From contig NC_003197.2 of NCBI RefSeq assembly GCF_000006945.2, positions 3,224,001 through 3,288,000 on the forward strand: DNA of 64,000 bases. Direction: 5' to 3'. Shown here piece by piece: positions 9,754-18,331 of this stretch (its first letter is position 1; each line of letters opens with the position of its first letter). Position numbers and translations under genes: made by a program. The notes below the pieces were generated by a model, which searched no databases, had not been told where the DNA came from, and saw nothing but the letters and a program-made list of their open reading frames with translations. The stretch is from Salmonella enterica subsp. enterica serovar Typhimurium str. LT2 (GTDB lineage: Bacteria > Pseudomonadota > Gammaproteobacteria > Enterobacterales > Enterobacteriaceae).

Positions 9754-10332
9754 ATGGCGCGTCGCCCGTTTTCCAGCCAGTCCCTGGTGCTGATTGTCAT
9801 CGCTATTGCCATCAATATGATTGGCGGACAGCTTATTAGCATGTTGAAGCTGCCTATTTTTCTCGACTCGATCGGCACCTTAATTAGCGCGGTGCTGTTA
9901 GGGCCGTTCATCGGCATGTTGACTGGGCTTCTAACCAACTTGCTGTGGGGGCTGCTTACCGATCCTATCGCTGCCGCGTTTGCCCCGGTAGCGATGGTTA
10001 TCGGTCTGGTCGCCGGGTGGCTGGCGCGCGCAGGCTGGTTTCGTACCCTGCCCAAAGTGATCGTCAGCGGGGTCGTCATTACGTTAGCGGTGACGCTGGT
10101 CGCCGTACCGCTTCGTACCGCGCTTTTTGGCGGCGTTACCGGCAGCGGCGCTGATTTATTCGTCGCCTGGATGCATTCAATGGGCCAAAACCTGGTGGAG
10201 TCGGTCGCGATTACCGTCATAGGCGCTAATCTGGTCGATAAAATTCTGACGGCGATCATCGTTTGGGTGCTGCTGCGTCAGCTACCGTTACGTACGACAC
10301 GGCATTTTCCTGCGATGTCAGCCGTACGCTAA
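9754..10332 (+). CDS. ECF transporter substrate-binding (S) component
   Basis: 192 residues with five or six hydrophobic segments (about 10-30, 38-75, 80-95, 107-127 and 150-177). Motifs LPIFLDSIGT at about 32-41 and GPFIGMLTGLLTNLLWG at about 50-66 resemble integral-membrane S components of energy-coupling factor importers. The next three genes encode a T component and two ATPases with no or negative spacing, confirming the assignment. The substrate cannot be read from the sequence; vitamins, metals and small organic cofactors are typical for the class. RBS: TTAAGAGGTACTTT before ATG. Confidence 0.8.
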   Translation: MARRPFSSQSLVLIVIAIAINMIGGQLISMLKLPIFLDSIGTLISAVLLGPFIGMLTGLLTNLLWGLLTDPIAAAFAPVAMVIGLVAGWLARAGWFRTLPKVIVSGVVITLAVTLVAVPLRTALFGGVTGSGADLFVAWMHSMGQNLVESVAITVIGANLVDKILTAIIVWVLLRQLPLRTTRHFPAMSAVR

Positions 10333-11040
10333 ATGCATCCGTTTACCTCGTTAACCTTATGGGCGCTGGCGGCCTGCACCACGCTGCTACTCCCTGCGCA
10401 GACCGTGCTCCCGGTTTATAGCGCGGCGGCCTTCCTCTGTCTGCTGGCGCTGAAATCAACGCGGCGGCGGGCGAAGTATGTCGCCTGGCTGATGCTGTCT
10501 TTAGGGTTTGGGCTATGGCTGGTACATGGCGGTTGGCTAACGGAATGGATAAGCGGGCAGCCTCGCGATCCGCAGCGCTGGGTATATGCCGTTACGCTAT
10601 GGCTACGTCTGCTGGCGATCGTGTCGACGTCGCAGCTATGGATGCAGTATGTGCCGGTTCAGCGGTTTATTCGCGCCCTGTTCGCTTCACGTCTGCCGCC
10701 CGGCATCGCTTACCTGTTCGCTGGCCCTCTGCTGGTCGTCGAACAGCTCAAACGACAACTGACGATCGTTCATGAAGCCCAGCGCGCGCGTGGCGTACCG
10801 CTGGATGAAGGCTGGTATCAGCGGCTACGGGCAATGCCTGCGCTGATCGTGCCGCTTACGCAAAATGCGCTTAACGATCTGACAATACGCGGCGCGGCGT
10901 TGGATATGCGGGGGTTTCGGCTGCATCGAGCCCGAACCACGCTGTGGGCGCCGAAAGATAGCGTGTTACAACGGGTTGCGCGGTATGGCATGGTACTGCT
11001 AATACTGGCGGAAGCGGGAGTATGGATATGGTTACGTTAG
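10333..11040 (+). CDS. ECF transporter transmembrane (T) component
   Basis: 235 residues; four or more N-terminal hydrophobic segments followed by the coupling region. The two short Arg-containing coupling motifs typical of EcfT are visible: AQRARG at about 151-156 and GAALDMRGF at about 188-196. They transmit ATP hydrolysis from the ATPases to the S component. The start codon abuts the stop of the preceding gene and its 3' end overlaps the next gene, so the set is one operon with translational coupling. Confidence 0.83.
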   Translation: MHPFTSLTLWALAACTTLLLPAQTVLPVYSAAAFLCLLALKSTRRRAKYVAWLMLSLGFGLWLVHGGWLTEWISGQPRDPQRWVYAVTLWLRLLAIVSTSQLWMQYVPVQRFIRALFASRLPPGIAYLFAGPLLVVEQLKRQLTIVHEAQRARGVPLDEGWYQRLRAMPALIVPLTQNALNDLTIRGAALDMRGFRLHRARTTLWAPKDSVLQRVARYGMVLLILAEAGVWIWLR

Positions 11041-11705
11041 AGCAGTTTCGTTATCTTCCGTCCGATGCGACACGCCCGCCGGCATGTTTTGATTTCCACT
11101 ATTCAACACCCGGAATAGTGGCGATAGTCGGCGATAACGGCAGCGGAAAAAGTACGCTGGCGCAACTGATGGCTGGCTGGTATCCGGATTATCTCCCCGG
11201 TGATATTGACGGCACAGGCTTACTGCTTGGCGTCCCTATCGGGCGGCTCCCGCTGGTAGAACAGTCGCCCACCATCCAATTGGTGCAGCAATCGCCTTAT
11301 TTACAGCTTTCCGGCTGTACCTTTAGCGTAGAGGAAGAGGTGGCGTTTGGCCCGGAGAATCTCGGCCTCCATGAAGCGGAGATTCTACGGCGCATTGACG
11401 AGGCGCTGACCCTGACAAACTGCCAGTCGTTACGCCATCGCCATCCCGGCACGCTCTCCGGCGGCGAAACGCAGCGGGTAGTAATTGCCAGCGCGCTTGC
11501 CATGCAGCCCAGACTGTTAATTCTTGATGAAGCCTTCAGTCGGCTGACGTCAGCGGCCACCGGGATGCTGCTGGAACGGTTACAACAGTGGGCGCTGGAA
11601 CGTCATTCTCTCATTGTGCTTTTTGAGCGTAATCATTTTCCTTTTCTGACGCGATGCCAGCGGGTATGGCAATTGCGCGACGGAGCGCTAACCCCATTAT
11701 GTTGA
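11028..11705 (+). CDS. ECF transporter ATPase, canonical signature
   Basis: 225-residue ABC ATPase. Walker A GDNGSGKST at about 35-43, Q-loop LVQQSPY, signature LSGGETQR and Walker B LLILDEAF are all intact. Two start codons are possible: ATG 11022 leaves the GGGAG Shine-Dalgarno one base away, so ATG 11028 with spacing of seven is preferred. The gene overlaps the T component by 13 bases and the next ATPase by seven. Pairs with the second ATPase as a heterodimer. Confidence 0.83.
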   Translation: MVTLEQFRYLPSDATRPPACFDFHYSTPGIVAIVGDNGSGKSTLAQLMAGWYPDYLPGDIDGTGLLLGVPIGRLPLVEQSPTIQLVQQSPYLQLSGCTFSVEEEVAFGPENLGLHEAEILRRIDEALTLTNCQSLRHRHPGTLSGGETQRVVIASALAMQPRLLILDEAFSRLTSAATGMLLERLQQWALERHSLIVLFERNHFPFLTRCQRVWQLRDGALTPLC

Positions 11706-12355
11706 CGTTAAATCAGGTCGCTTATCGCTGGCCGGATGCCGCAGCCGACTGTTTGCACGCTATCTCGCTTAAACTTCGTGACGGCGAATGGCTGGCGTTG
11801 ACCGGCGATAACGGCGCGGGAAAATCAACGCTGTTACGGATTATGGCCGGCCTGCTTTCCCCCGCTTCCGGCTCGGTAACGCTTAATGGAGAGCCGATTG
11901 CGCAGCTTAAAAATCGTCAACGCGCCGCCGCTATCGGCGTACTCTTTCAGGAAGCGGAAAACCAGATTTTCCACAGCAATGTCGCGCAAGAGGTCGCTTT
12001 TGGGCTGAAACTACAACGCTTATCGGCGGAGGAAATTTCACGGCGCACGCAGGCCGCGCTGCGGTTATGCCAGCTAACGGACGTCGCCGAGGCACACCCG
12101 CTTGATCTGCACGCCGCACAGCGCCGGATGGTGGCGGTCGCCAGTCTGGAGGCGATAGCGCCGCCTGTGTTATTGCTGGATGAACCCAGCCGGGATTTTG
12201 ACGCCCACTGGCTAACCGTATTTGAACACTGGCTGGCGACATGCCGGGCACGGGGAACCAGCGTCGTCGCGATTAGCCATGACGCTGCGTTTACCCGGCG
12301 TCATTTTTCACGGGTGGTACGGCTGGAAAACGGCAGGTTGTCAAAGGGAGAATAA
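11699..12355 (+). CDS. ECF transporter ATPase with degenerate signature
   Basis: 218-residue ABC ATPase starting at MLTLNQVAYRW within the end of the upstream ATPase gene. Walker A GDNGAGKST at about 37-45, Q-loop LFQEAENQIF and Walker B VLLLDEPSRDFD are intact. The expected LSGGQ signature reads LHAAQRRM, so this subunit probably contributes one impaired composite ATP site to the heterodimer. The start at 11699 removes 15 in-frame codons that precede the conserved domain. Last gene of the locus; a bidirectional terminator follows within 10 bases. Confidence 0.82.
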   Translation: MLTLNQVAYRWPDAAADCLHAISLKLRDGEWLALTGDNGAGKSTLLRIMAGLLSPASGSVTLNGEPIAQLKNRQRAAAIGVLFQEAENQIFHSNVAQEVAFGLKLQRLSAEEISRRTQAALRLCQLTDVAEAHPLDLHAAQRRMVAVASLEAIAPPVLLLDEPSRDFDAHWLTVFEHWLATCRARGTSVVAISHDAAFTRRHFSRVVRLENGRLSKGE

Positions 12356-12386
12356 AAAACGGGTCGCCGAAGCGACCCGTTTTATG
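12352..12386. terminator. Bidirectional terminator between ECF locus and tktA
   Basis: Stem GGGTCGC-CGAA-GCGACCC at 12361-12378 with an A-run before and TTTT after it. It can terminate both the ECF operon (plus strand) and tktA (minus strand), which converge here. Confidence 0.85.
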
Positions 12387-12398
12387 CCGTATTAAGGA

Positions 12399-14390
12399 TT
12401 ACAGCAGTGCTTTCGCTTTGGCGATCACGTTGTCCACCGTGAAGCCAAACTCTTCAAACAACAGCTCTGCCGGAGCAGACTCACCGAAGGTGGTCATCCC
12501 GACAATAGCGCCGTTCAGGCCGACGTATTTGAACCAGTAGTCAGCGATACCCGCTTCAATCGCCACACGCGCAGAGACCGCCTTCGGCAGCACGGATTCA
12601 CGGTAAGCCGCATCCTGCTTGTCGAACGCGTCGGTGGACGGCATGGAAACCACGCGCGCCTTCACGCCTTCGGCAGTCAGTTTTTCGTAAGCGGCAACCG
12701 CCAGCTCAACCTCTGAACCGGTCGCAATGAAGATAATCTGCGGCTGGCCCGCACAATCTTTCAGTACGTAACCACCGCGGGCGATATTCGCCAGTTGCTC
12801 TTCAGTACGTTCCTGCTGCGCCAGGTTCTGACGGGAGAGGATCAGCGCGGTTGGGCCATCCTGACGCTCTACGCCATATTTCCACGCCACCGCGGATTCC
12901 ACCTGGTCGCACGGACGCCATGTGGACATGTTCGGCGTTACGCGCAGGCTTGCCACCTGCTCGACCGGCTGGTGCGTCGGGCCATCTTCGCCCAGACCGA
13001 TGGAGTCGTGGGTGTACACCATCACCTGACGTTGTTTCATCAACGCTGCCATACGCACTGCGTTACGGGCATATTCGACGAACATCAGGAAGGTGGAGGT
13101 GTACGGCAGGAAACCGCCGTGCAGGGCGATACCGTTGGCGATAGCGGTCATACCGAATTCGCGCACACCGTAATGAATGTAGTTACCTGCGGCATCTTCG
13201 TTAATCGCTTTCGAACCGGACCACAGGGTCAGGTTAGAAGGAGCCAGGTCAGCGGAGCCGCCGAGGAATTCCGGCAACAGCGGACCGAAGGCTTCGATGG
13301 TATTCTGGGACGCTTTACGGCTGGCGATTTTGGATGGATTCGCCTGCAGTTTAGCGATGAACTCATTCGCTTTCGCATCGAAGTCAGCCGGCATGTCGCC
13401 TTTCATACGACGAGTGAATTCAGCAGCTTCCTGCGGGAAGGCTTTCTCATAAGCCGCGAATTTCTCATTCCATGCAGACTCTTTCGCCTGGCCGGCTTCT
13501 TTCGCATCCCACTGGGCGTAGATTTCAGACGGGATTTCGAACGGCGCGTATTTCCAGCCCAACTGTTCGCGGGTCAGCGCGATTTCCGCGTCGCCCAGCG
13601 GCGCGCCGTGGGAATCGTGGGTACCCTGTTTGTTCGGCGAACCGAAACCGATGATGGTTTTGCACATCAGCAGGGACGGTTTGTCAGTCACGGCGCGAGC
13701 TTCTTCCGTGGCGCGTTTAATGGCGTCGGCATCGTGACCGTCAATGCCACGGATAACGTGCCAGCCGTAGGCTTCAAAACGTTTCGCGGTGTCATCGGTG
13801 AACCAGCCTTCAACATGACCATCGATAGAGATACCGTTGTCATCATAGAACGCGATCAGTTTGCCCAGTTTCAGAGTACCAGCCAGAGAGCACACTTCGT
13901 GAGAAATGCCTTCCATCATGCAGCCGTCGCCCATAAAGACGTAGGTGAAGTGGTCAACGATATCGTGGCCAGGACGATTAAACTGCGCCGCCAGAGTTTT
14001 CTCGGCAATCGCCATCCCGACGGCGTTGGCAATACCCTGACCCAGCGGGCCAGTAGTGGTTTCAACGCCAGCGGTGTAGCCCACTTCCGGGTGACCAGGG
14101 GTTTTTGAATGTAGCTGACGGAAATTCTGCAGCTCGGACATCGGCAGGTCATAACCGGTGAGGTGCAGCAGGCTGTAAATCAGCATTGAGCCGTGGCCAT
14201 TGGACAGCACGAAGCGGTCGCGGTCGGCCCAGGACGGGTTGGTCGGGTTGTGGTTCAGGAAATCACGCCACAGGACTTCGGCAATGTCAGCCATACCCAT
14301 CGGGGCACCCGGGTGACCGGACTTGGCTTTCTGTACTGCGTCCATGCTCAGCGCACGAATAGCATTGGCAAGCTCTTTACGTGAGGACAT
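12399..14390 (-). CDS. tktA: Transketolase A
   Basis: Thiamine-diphosphate enzyme that transfers two-carbon units between ketoses and aldoses in the pentose phosphate pathway. 663 residues from MSSRKELANAIRALSMD; 41 further in-frame codons upstream lack homology. The ThDP-binding segment GDGCMMEGISHE...DDN at about 155-190 and the pyrimidine domain Glu region (SIGLGEDGPTHQPVEQ) near 408-425 are present. Divergent from loiP across a 275-base gap, and convergent with the ECF locus. Confidence 0.98.
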   Translation of the reverse strand: MSSRKELANAIRALSMDAVQKAKSGHPGAPMGMADIAEVLWRDFLNHNPTNPSWADRDRFVLSNGHGSMLIYSLLHLTGYDLPMSELQNFRQLHSKTPGHPEVGYTAGVETTTGPLGQGIANAVGMAIAEKTLAAQFNRPGHDIVDHFTYVFMGDGCMMEGISHEVCSLAGTLKLGKLIAFYDDNGISIDGHVEGWFTDDTAKRFEAYGWHVIRGIDGHDADAIKRATEEARAVTDKPSLLMCKTIIGFGSPNKQGTHDSHGAPLGDAEIALTREQLGWKYAPFEIPSEIYAQWDAKEAGQAKESAWNEKFAAYEKAFPQEAAEFTRRMKGDMPADFDAKANEFIAKLQANPSKIASRKASQNTIEAFGPLLPEFLGGSADLAPSNLTLWSGSKAINEDAAGNYIHYGVREFGMTAIANGIALHGGFLPYTSTFLMFVEYARNAVRMAALMKQRQVMVYTHDSIGLGEDGPTHQPVEQVASLRVTPNMSTWRPCDQVESAVAWKYGVERQDGPTALILSRQNLAQQERTEEQLANIARGGYVLKDCAGQPQIIFIATGSEVELAVAAYEKLTAEGVKARVVSMPSTDAFDKQDAAYRESVLPKAVSARVAIEAGIADYWFKYVGLNGAIVGMTTFGESAPAELLFEEFGFTVDNVIAKAKALL

Positions 14391-14665
14391 TTTGACTCCA
14401 GATCGGATGTTGAAAGGCCATGCCCGTAACGACTTGACGACAGCGCGTTTTGGGCTACGCCGGAAAATTTGCCAACAATTTACCCCAAGCCGCGCGTCAT
14501 GTACATGGAACATCCTTTTACCGCTTCAGAAATCTCCGGATCATGCTCGTATGTTGCGCAATTAGCTAACTTGCCTGCCATGCTTTTCTTTATACTTAAC
14601 CCAGGCGCTAATTCATCTGCAACGGGCGCATTTCAAAATAATATTGATTCGTATGGAAGAGAAAA

Positions 14666-15424
14666 ATGAAAATTCGCGCTTTACTGCTTGCTTTGGGCAT
14701 GGCGACGGTGCTGACCGGTTGCCAGAATATGGACTCTAATGGACTGCTTTCTTCGGGCGCTGAAGCTTTTCAGGCCTATACGTTAAGCGATGCGCAGGTA
14801 AAAGCGTTGAGCGATCAATCCTGTCAAGAGCTCGACAGTAAAGCGAAAATCGCGCCGGCGAGCAGCGAATACACTAAACGACTGGCAAAAATTGCCGCCG
14901 CGCTGGGGGATAACATTAACGGCCAGCCGGTGAACTATAAGGTTTACGAGACGAAAGACGTCAACGCGTTTGCCATGGCGAACGGTTGTATCCGCGTCTA
15001 CAGCGGACTGATGGATATGATGACCGACAACGAAGTTGAAGCCGTGATCGGCCATGAAATGGGCCATGTCGCGCTGGGTCATGTAAAGAAAGGGATGCAG
15101 GTCGCGCTGGGCACTAACGCCGTTCGTGTTGCGGCGGCATCGGCAGGAGGCGTAGTCGGCAGCCTGTCGCAATCACAGCTTGGCGATCTTGGCGAAAAAC
15201 TGGTGAACTCGCAGTTCTCTCAGCGTCAGGAGTCCGAAGCGGATGATTATTCTTACGATCTGTTGCGCAAACGCGGTATCAGTCCGGCAGGACTCGCCAC
15301 CAGCTTTGAGAAACTGGCAAAACTGGAAGCGGGTCGTCAAAGCTCGATGTTCGACGATCACCCGGCGTCCGCCGCACGCGCACAGCATGTGCGCGATCGT
15401 ATGAGCGCGGACGGGATCAAATAA
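14666..15424 (+). CDS. loiP: Outer-membrane metalloprotease lipoprotein LoiP (YggG)
   Basis: 252-residue M48-family zinc metalloprotease. A lipoprotein signal with lipobox LTGC places the lipidated cysteine at residue 19. The catalytic HEMGH motif is at 130-134, and the third zinc ligand lies in the SEADDYS region near 190. The E. coli homologue is a low-osmolarity-induced protease. Stands alone, divergent from tktA and followed by a BIME. Confidence 0.95.
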   Translation: MKIRALLLALGMATVLTGCQNMDSNGLLSSGAEAFQAYTLSDAQVKALSDQSCQELDSKAKIAPASSEYTKRLAKIAAALGDNINGQPVNYKVYETKDVNAFAMANGCIRVYSGLMDMMTDNEVEAVIGHEMGHVALGHVKKGMQVALGTNAVRVAAASAGGVVGSLSQSQLGDLGEKLVNSQFSQRQESEADDYSYDLLRKRGISPAGLATSFEKLAKLEAGRQSSMFDDHPASAARAQHVRDRMSADGIK

Positions 15425-15435
15425 TCCCCGAACAG

Positions 15436-15518
15436 TGCCGGATGGCGGCGTGAACGCCTTATCCGGCCTACAAGCATCAATCAGCTGTAGGCCGGATAAG
15501 CGCAGCGCCATCCGGCAA
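15436..15518. repeat. BIME: two inverted REP units
   Basis: TGCCGGATGGCGGCGTGAACGCCTTATCCGGCCTAC followed after 15 bases by the inverted unit GTAGGCCGGATAAGCGCAGCGCCATCCGGCA. It sits between the convergent loiP and speB genes and reaches to seven bases from the speB stop. Confidence 0.9.
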
Positions 15519-15524
15519 AACAAC

Positions 15525-16445
15525 TTACTCGCCCTTCTTCGCCGCCTGGATATAGAGCATTTCTAATGCCAGCGTCGCGGCCGCCAGAGCGGTGATCTCC
15601 GACTGATCGTAAGCCGGCGCGACTTCCACTACATCCATACCGACAATGTTCAGATCTTTCAGACCGCGTACCAGTTTAATGGCGCGATCGGAGGTCAAAC
15701 CGCCGATCACCGGCGTACCGGTGCCAGGCGCAAACGCCGGGTCCAGACAGTCGATATCAAAGGTCAGATAGACCGGCATATCGCCGACGATCTGTTTCAC
15801 CTGAGCGAGAATATCATCCACGCCGCGATCGTTGACCTGGCAGGCATCCAGCACGGTAAAGCCATTGTCTTTGTCAAACTCAGTACGAATACCGATCTGT
15901 ACCGAATGATGCGGATCGATCAGGCCTTCTTTCGGCGCGGTGTAGAACATCGTGCCGTGATCGAATTCGCAGCCGTTAGCGTAGGTATCGGTATGCGCAT
16001 CAAAATGTACCAGCGCCATTTTGCCAAAATGTTTCGCGTGGGCGCGCAGCAGCGGCAGCGTGACGAAGTGGTCGCCGCCGAAAGAGAGCATACGCTTGCC
16101 TGCAGACAGCAGTTTTTCAGCGTGCGCCTGTAATTTTTCGCTCATTTCACGGGCATCGCCAAACGCATACACCAAATCGCCGCAGTCCACGACGTTCAGG
16201 CGCTCGCGCATGTCAAAATTCCACGGGAAACGGTGATGTTCCCAGGCAAGGTTGGTCGACACCTGACGGATCGCCGCCGGGCCATGACGGCCGCCAGCGC
16301 GACCGGACGTTGCCATATCAAACGGTACGCCAGTGATCACCCAGTCGGCATCGCTGTCATACGGCTGGAAGTTCATTGGCAGACGTAAAAAACCAAACGC
16401 ATTAGAAACCAGTGAGTTATCGTACTGATGACCTAAGGTGCTCAT
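15525..16445 (-). CDS. speB: Agmatinase (agmatine ureohydrolase)
   Basis: Hydrolyses agmatine to putrescine and urea, completing the arginine decarboxylase route to polyamines. 306 residues of the ureohydrolase family; manganese-binding motifs FGGDHFVT (about 122-129), DAHTDTY (about 149-155) and DIDCLDPAF (about 231-239) are intact. RBS GAAGAGG precedes ATG. In E. coli speB directly follows speA; here about 8 kb of inserted DNA separates them, so this gene needs its own promoter. A terminator-like hairpin lies only about 26 bases before the start codon. Confidence 0.97.
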
Positions 16446-16470
16446 GGCAAAAACCTCTTCTTAGTCAATA

Positions 16471-16514
16471 TAAAAAAACCCTCCCGCGTCGTTAGGCCCG
16501 ACGAGGAAGGGTTT
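16471..16514 (-). terminator. Intrinsic terminator or attenuator directly before speB
   Basis: On the minus strand, AAACCCTTCCTCGTCGGGCC...GACGCGGGAGGGTTT folds into a long stem with small mismatches and is followed by seven T. It ends 26 bases before the speB start codon, too close for a promoter in between, so transcription of speB must pass it. It may end the hydrolase transcript from 17540, act as a speB attenuator, or be a relic of the ancestral speA-speB spacer. Confidence 0.75.
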
Positions 16515-16522
16515 GAATTTGT

Positions 16523-16555
16523 TTACGGCTCAAAGTTTACTCTGACAGACCGCAT
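16523..16555 (-). other. Possible 10-codon leader ORF before speB hairpin
   Basis: ATG CGG TCT GTC AGA GTA AAC TTT GAG CCG TAA encodes MRSVRVNFEP and stops nine bases before the hairpin at 16471-16514. Two of ten codons are for arginine (CGG, AGA, both infrequent). No clear ribosome-binding site precedes it, so it may be chance; listed because of its position. Confidence 0.2.
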
Positions 16556-16649
16556 TATTGAAGTCAGTTTAGCCAGGTACAGTAGACAACGCCCGAAAAA
16601 AATATATATCCAGCGCAAATCAGTAGGCTCATACGTCCATCGCGGTCAG

Positions 16650-17540
16650 TTAAGAGGCCTTAGGGATTTGCCGCTGTAAAAACTCAAGCACTAATGCGTA
16701 AAACAGCGGTGTTTTTCCTGGCGTCTGGAAAATGGCGTGACCGCTACCGGGAATGAGGGTCATCTCCGCCTGAGGCAGCAGCCGGTACAGCTCGGTAACT
16801 TCTTCAACGGTGAAAAATTCATCCCGGTCGCCGTCCAGTAATAGCACAGGAATGTGGATTTTTTTCACCTCTTCTTCCGCCAGCGATGTGGGCGTTGTCC
16901 ACATTGGCCAGACACCTTTGAGGAACGTGCGCCAGTAGTCTTTTTGCTCTGGATGATGCATGTTCTGATAAAATTTAACCATCCCGGGCGCATCCGAAGC
17001 CATTTTATCCAGATCGCGATCCGTCAATTGCCCCTGAGGCATTCCTTTACCATAAAAAATTTCCATCCCCTGCATGTAATGGGTCGTAGCAAAGCGATGC
17101 GTTGCGCCGCCGACGATAGCAGCGCGCGCTAGATCCGGGTATCGGCTGGTTAACTTCAGAACGACCATGCCGCCATCGCTGTAACCCATCACCAGCGGTT
17201 TTTCCAGCTTCAGCGCTTTAACAAAAGCCGCCATATCTTCCGTCATCAGATCATAGCTAAACGTTCCTTGCGGGTTATTGGTTAATCCATGTCCACGACT
17301 GTCCGGCATGATGACGCGAAAATATCGAGATGCCTCTTTCGCTAATCCCTGCCAACTTTTCGCCGTCAGACCACCACCGTGAATCAACAGCAGCGGAGGC
17401 CCCTCGCCCTCTTCAACGTAATGAATTTTGATACCATTCGCTTCCACAAATTTATCTTTGTCCATCGTTGTTGCTGAAGCATTTATTAAAAATATAATAT
17501 TGATAATAAAAATAAATGCTAATTTAAAAATATGATTCAT
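16650..17540 (-). CDS. Secreted alpha/beta hydrolase
   Basis: 296 residues starting MNHIFKLAF, chosen because GAGGTGTT precedes this ATG and it begins a signal peptide (hydrophobic residues 5-20, then ASA). The alpha/beta-hydrolase fold is clear: oxyanion HGGG at 54-57, nucleophile elbow GYSDGG with Ser121, acid in LLLDGDRDE and catalytic His in GSGHAIF. A periplasmic or exported esterase-like enzyme is inferred; the substrate is unknown. The upstream control region and the first codons are distinctly AT-rich. It lies in the Salmonella-specific insertion between speB and speA. Confidence 0.8.
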   Translation of the reverse strand: MNHIFKLAFIFIINIIFLINASATTMDKDKFVEANGIKIHYVEEGEGPPLLLIHGGGLTAKSWQGLAKEASRYFRVIMPDSRGHGLTNNPQGTFSYDLMTEDMAAFVKALKLEKPLVMGYSDGGMVVLKLTSRYPDLARAAIVGGATHRFATTHYMQGMEIFYGKGMPQGQLTDRDLDKMASDAPGMVKFYQNMHHPEQKDYWRTFLKGVWPMWTTPTSLAEEEVKKIHIPVLLLDGDRDEFFTVEEVTELYRLLPQAEMTLIPGSGHAIFQTPGKTPLFYALVLEFLQRQIPKAS

Positions 17541-17670
17541 AACACCTCGCCAATCACTTTCCGTGTAAAAGACCATATTATTCAGATTGAACAAAAATAA
17601 CATCAAAATCGATTTGTATCATTTTCACTTATTTACCGGGGAGACCCCGCATCCTCTTTTTACAGAACGT

Positions 17671-17712
17671 AAAAAGCCTTTCCGCGATTAACCCCAACGC
17701 GAAAAGGCTCTG
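17671..17712 (-). terminator. Terminator of the sugar-acid catabolic operon
   Basis: Minus strand AGCCTTTTCGCG-loop-CGCGGAAAGGCT (one mismatch) followed by TTTTT. It lies about 110 bases after the stop of the YhcH/YjgK/YiaL gene and before the hydrolase gene, so it probably ends the four-gene transcript from 21844. Confidence 0.75.
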
Positions 17713-17819
17713 AAGTCAGAAAAGTGCCACCTTATTCATTCTGGCTGTAATTCAGGATGACTTGAAGGTCTCTTCCTGAATTGCATTTAGCGCTTTCTTT
17801 ATTCCTTCGCCTGACAAGA

Positions 17820-18293
17820 CTAGCTTGACTCGCTAAATGCCGTGGCCGGAATTTTCACAATCGCTTTTTTAACCGGCGCAGGTTTACCACGCGTACAAAG
17901 CGGACGGTGGACCTGGTTGGGATAAAAAAGCGCGAAATCGCCAGGATTTAATGTAACGAACTGCTCATTAGCGACACATTCAGGAAAGATGATGTCATCA
18001 GGAAGATGCTCAAGCTCCTTTATCCTGGTATCAATTTTGTTGGAATAGCCAATCTCCTCATAACCGCTTAGTAAAATCTGAACATCGATATATTTTTTAT
18101 GAAGTTCAGCTTTGCGGTTTAACGAAGAGTGTGTTTCTCCTTCGCTTATCATAAGAAATGACTCCGGGAAAGAAAGTTCATATCTACCAGCAGGCTGATC
18201 TTCAGCTATCTTCACCGCTTCGATGATAAGTTTTTTAATAATGTGGTTAACGTAAGGTAATAAAGTAAGCTGCTCTATATTTCCATATAGCAT
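17820..18293 (-). CDS. YhcH/YjgK/YiaL family protein
   Basis: 157 residues of the YhcH/YjgK/YiaL (DUF386) beta-sandwich family, whose members accompany sugar-acid and sialic-acid operons and include an anomerase-like activity in related proteins. Family-typical features are the HKKYIDVQ segment (about 65-72) and FALFYPNQVHRP (about 121-132), which supply metal-binding His and Glu/Asp residues. Last gene of a run of four on the minus strand, 38 bases after the Ldh2-type dehydrogenase gene. Probably handles a sugar intermediate of that pathway. Confidence 0.8.
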   Translation of the reverse strand: MLYGNIEQLTLLPYVNHIIKKLIIEAVKIAEDQPAGRYELSFPESFLMISEGETHSSLNRKAELHKKYIDVQILLSGYEEIGYSNKIDTRIKELEHLPDDIIFPECVANEQFVTLNPGDFALFYPNQVHRPLCTRGKPAPVKKAIVKIPATAFSESS

Positions 18294-18331
18294 ACTATAG
18301 TTATCCTAAATAATGGTCGTGATTATAATTA

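Noticed and set aside
12795..14108. 437-codon open frame on the plus strand opposite tktA
   Set aside because: Antisense shadow of tktA; composition (many Arg, His, Phe, Val) typical of reverse-complement frames.
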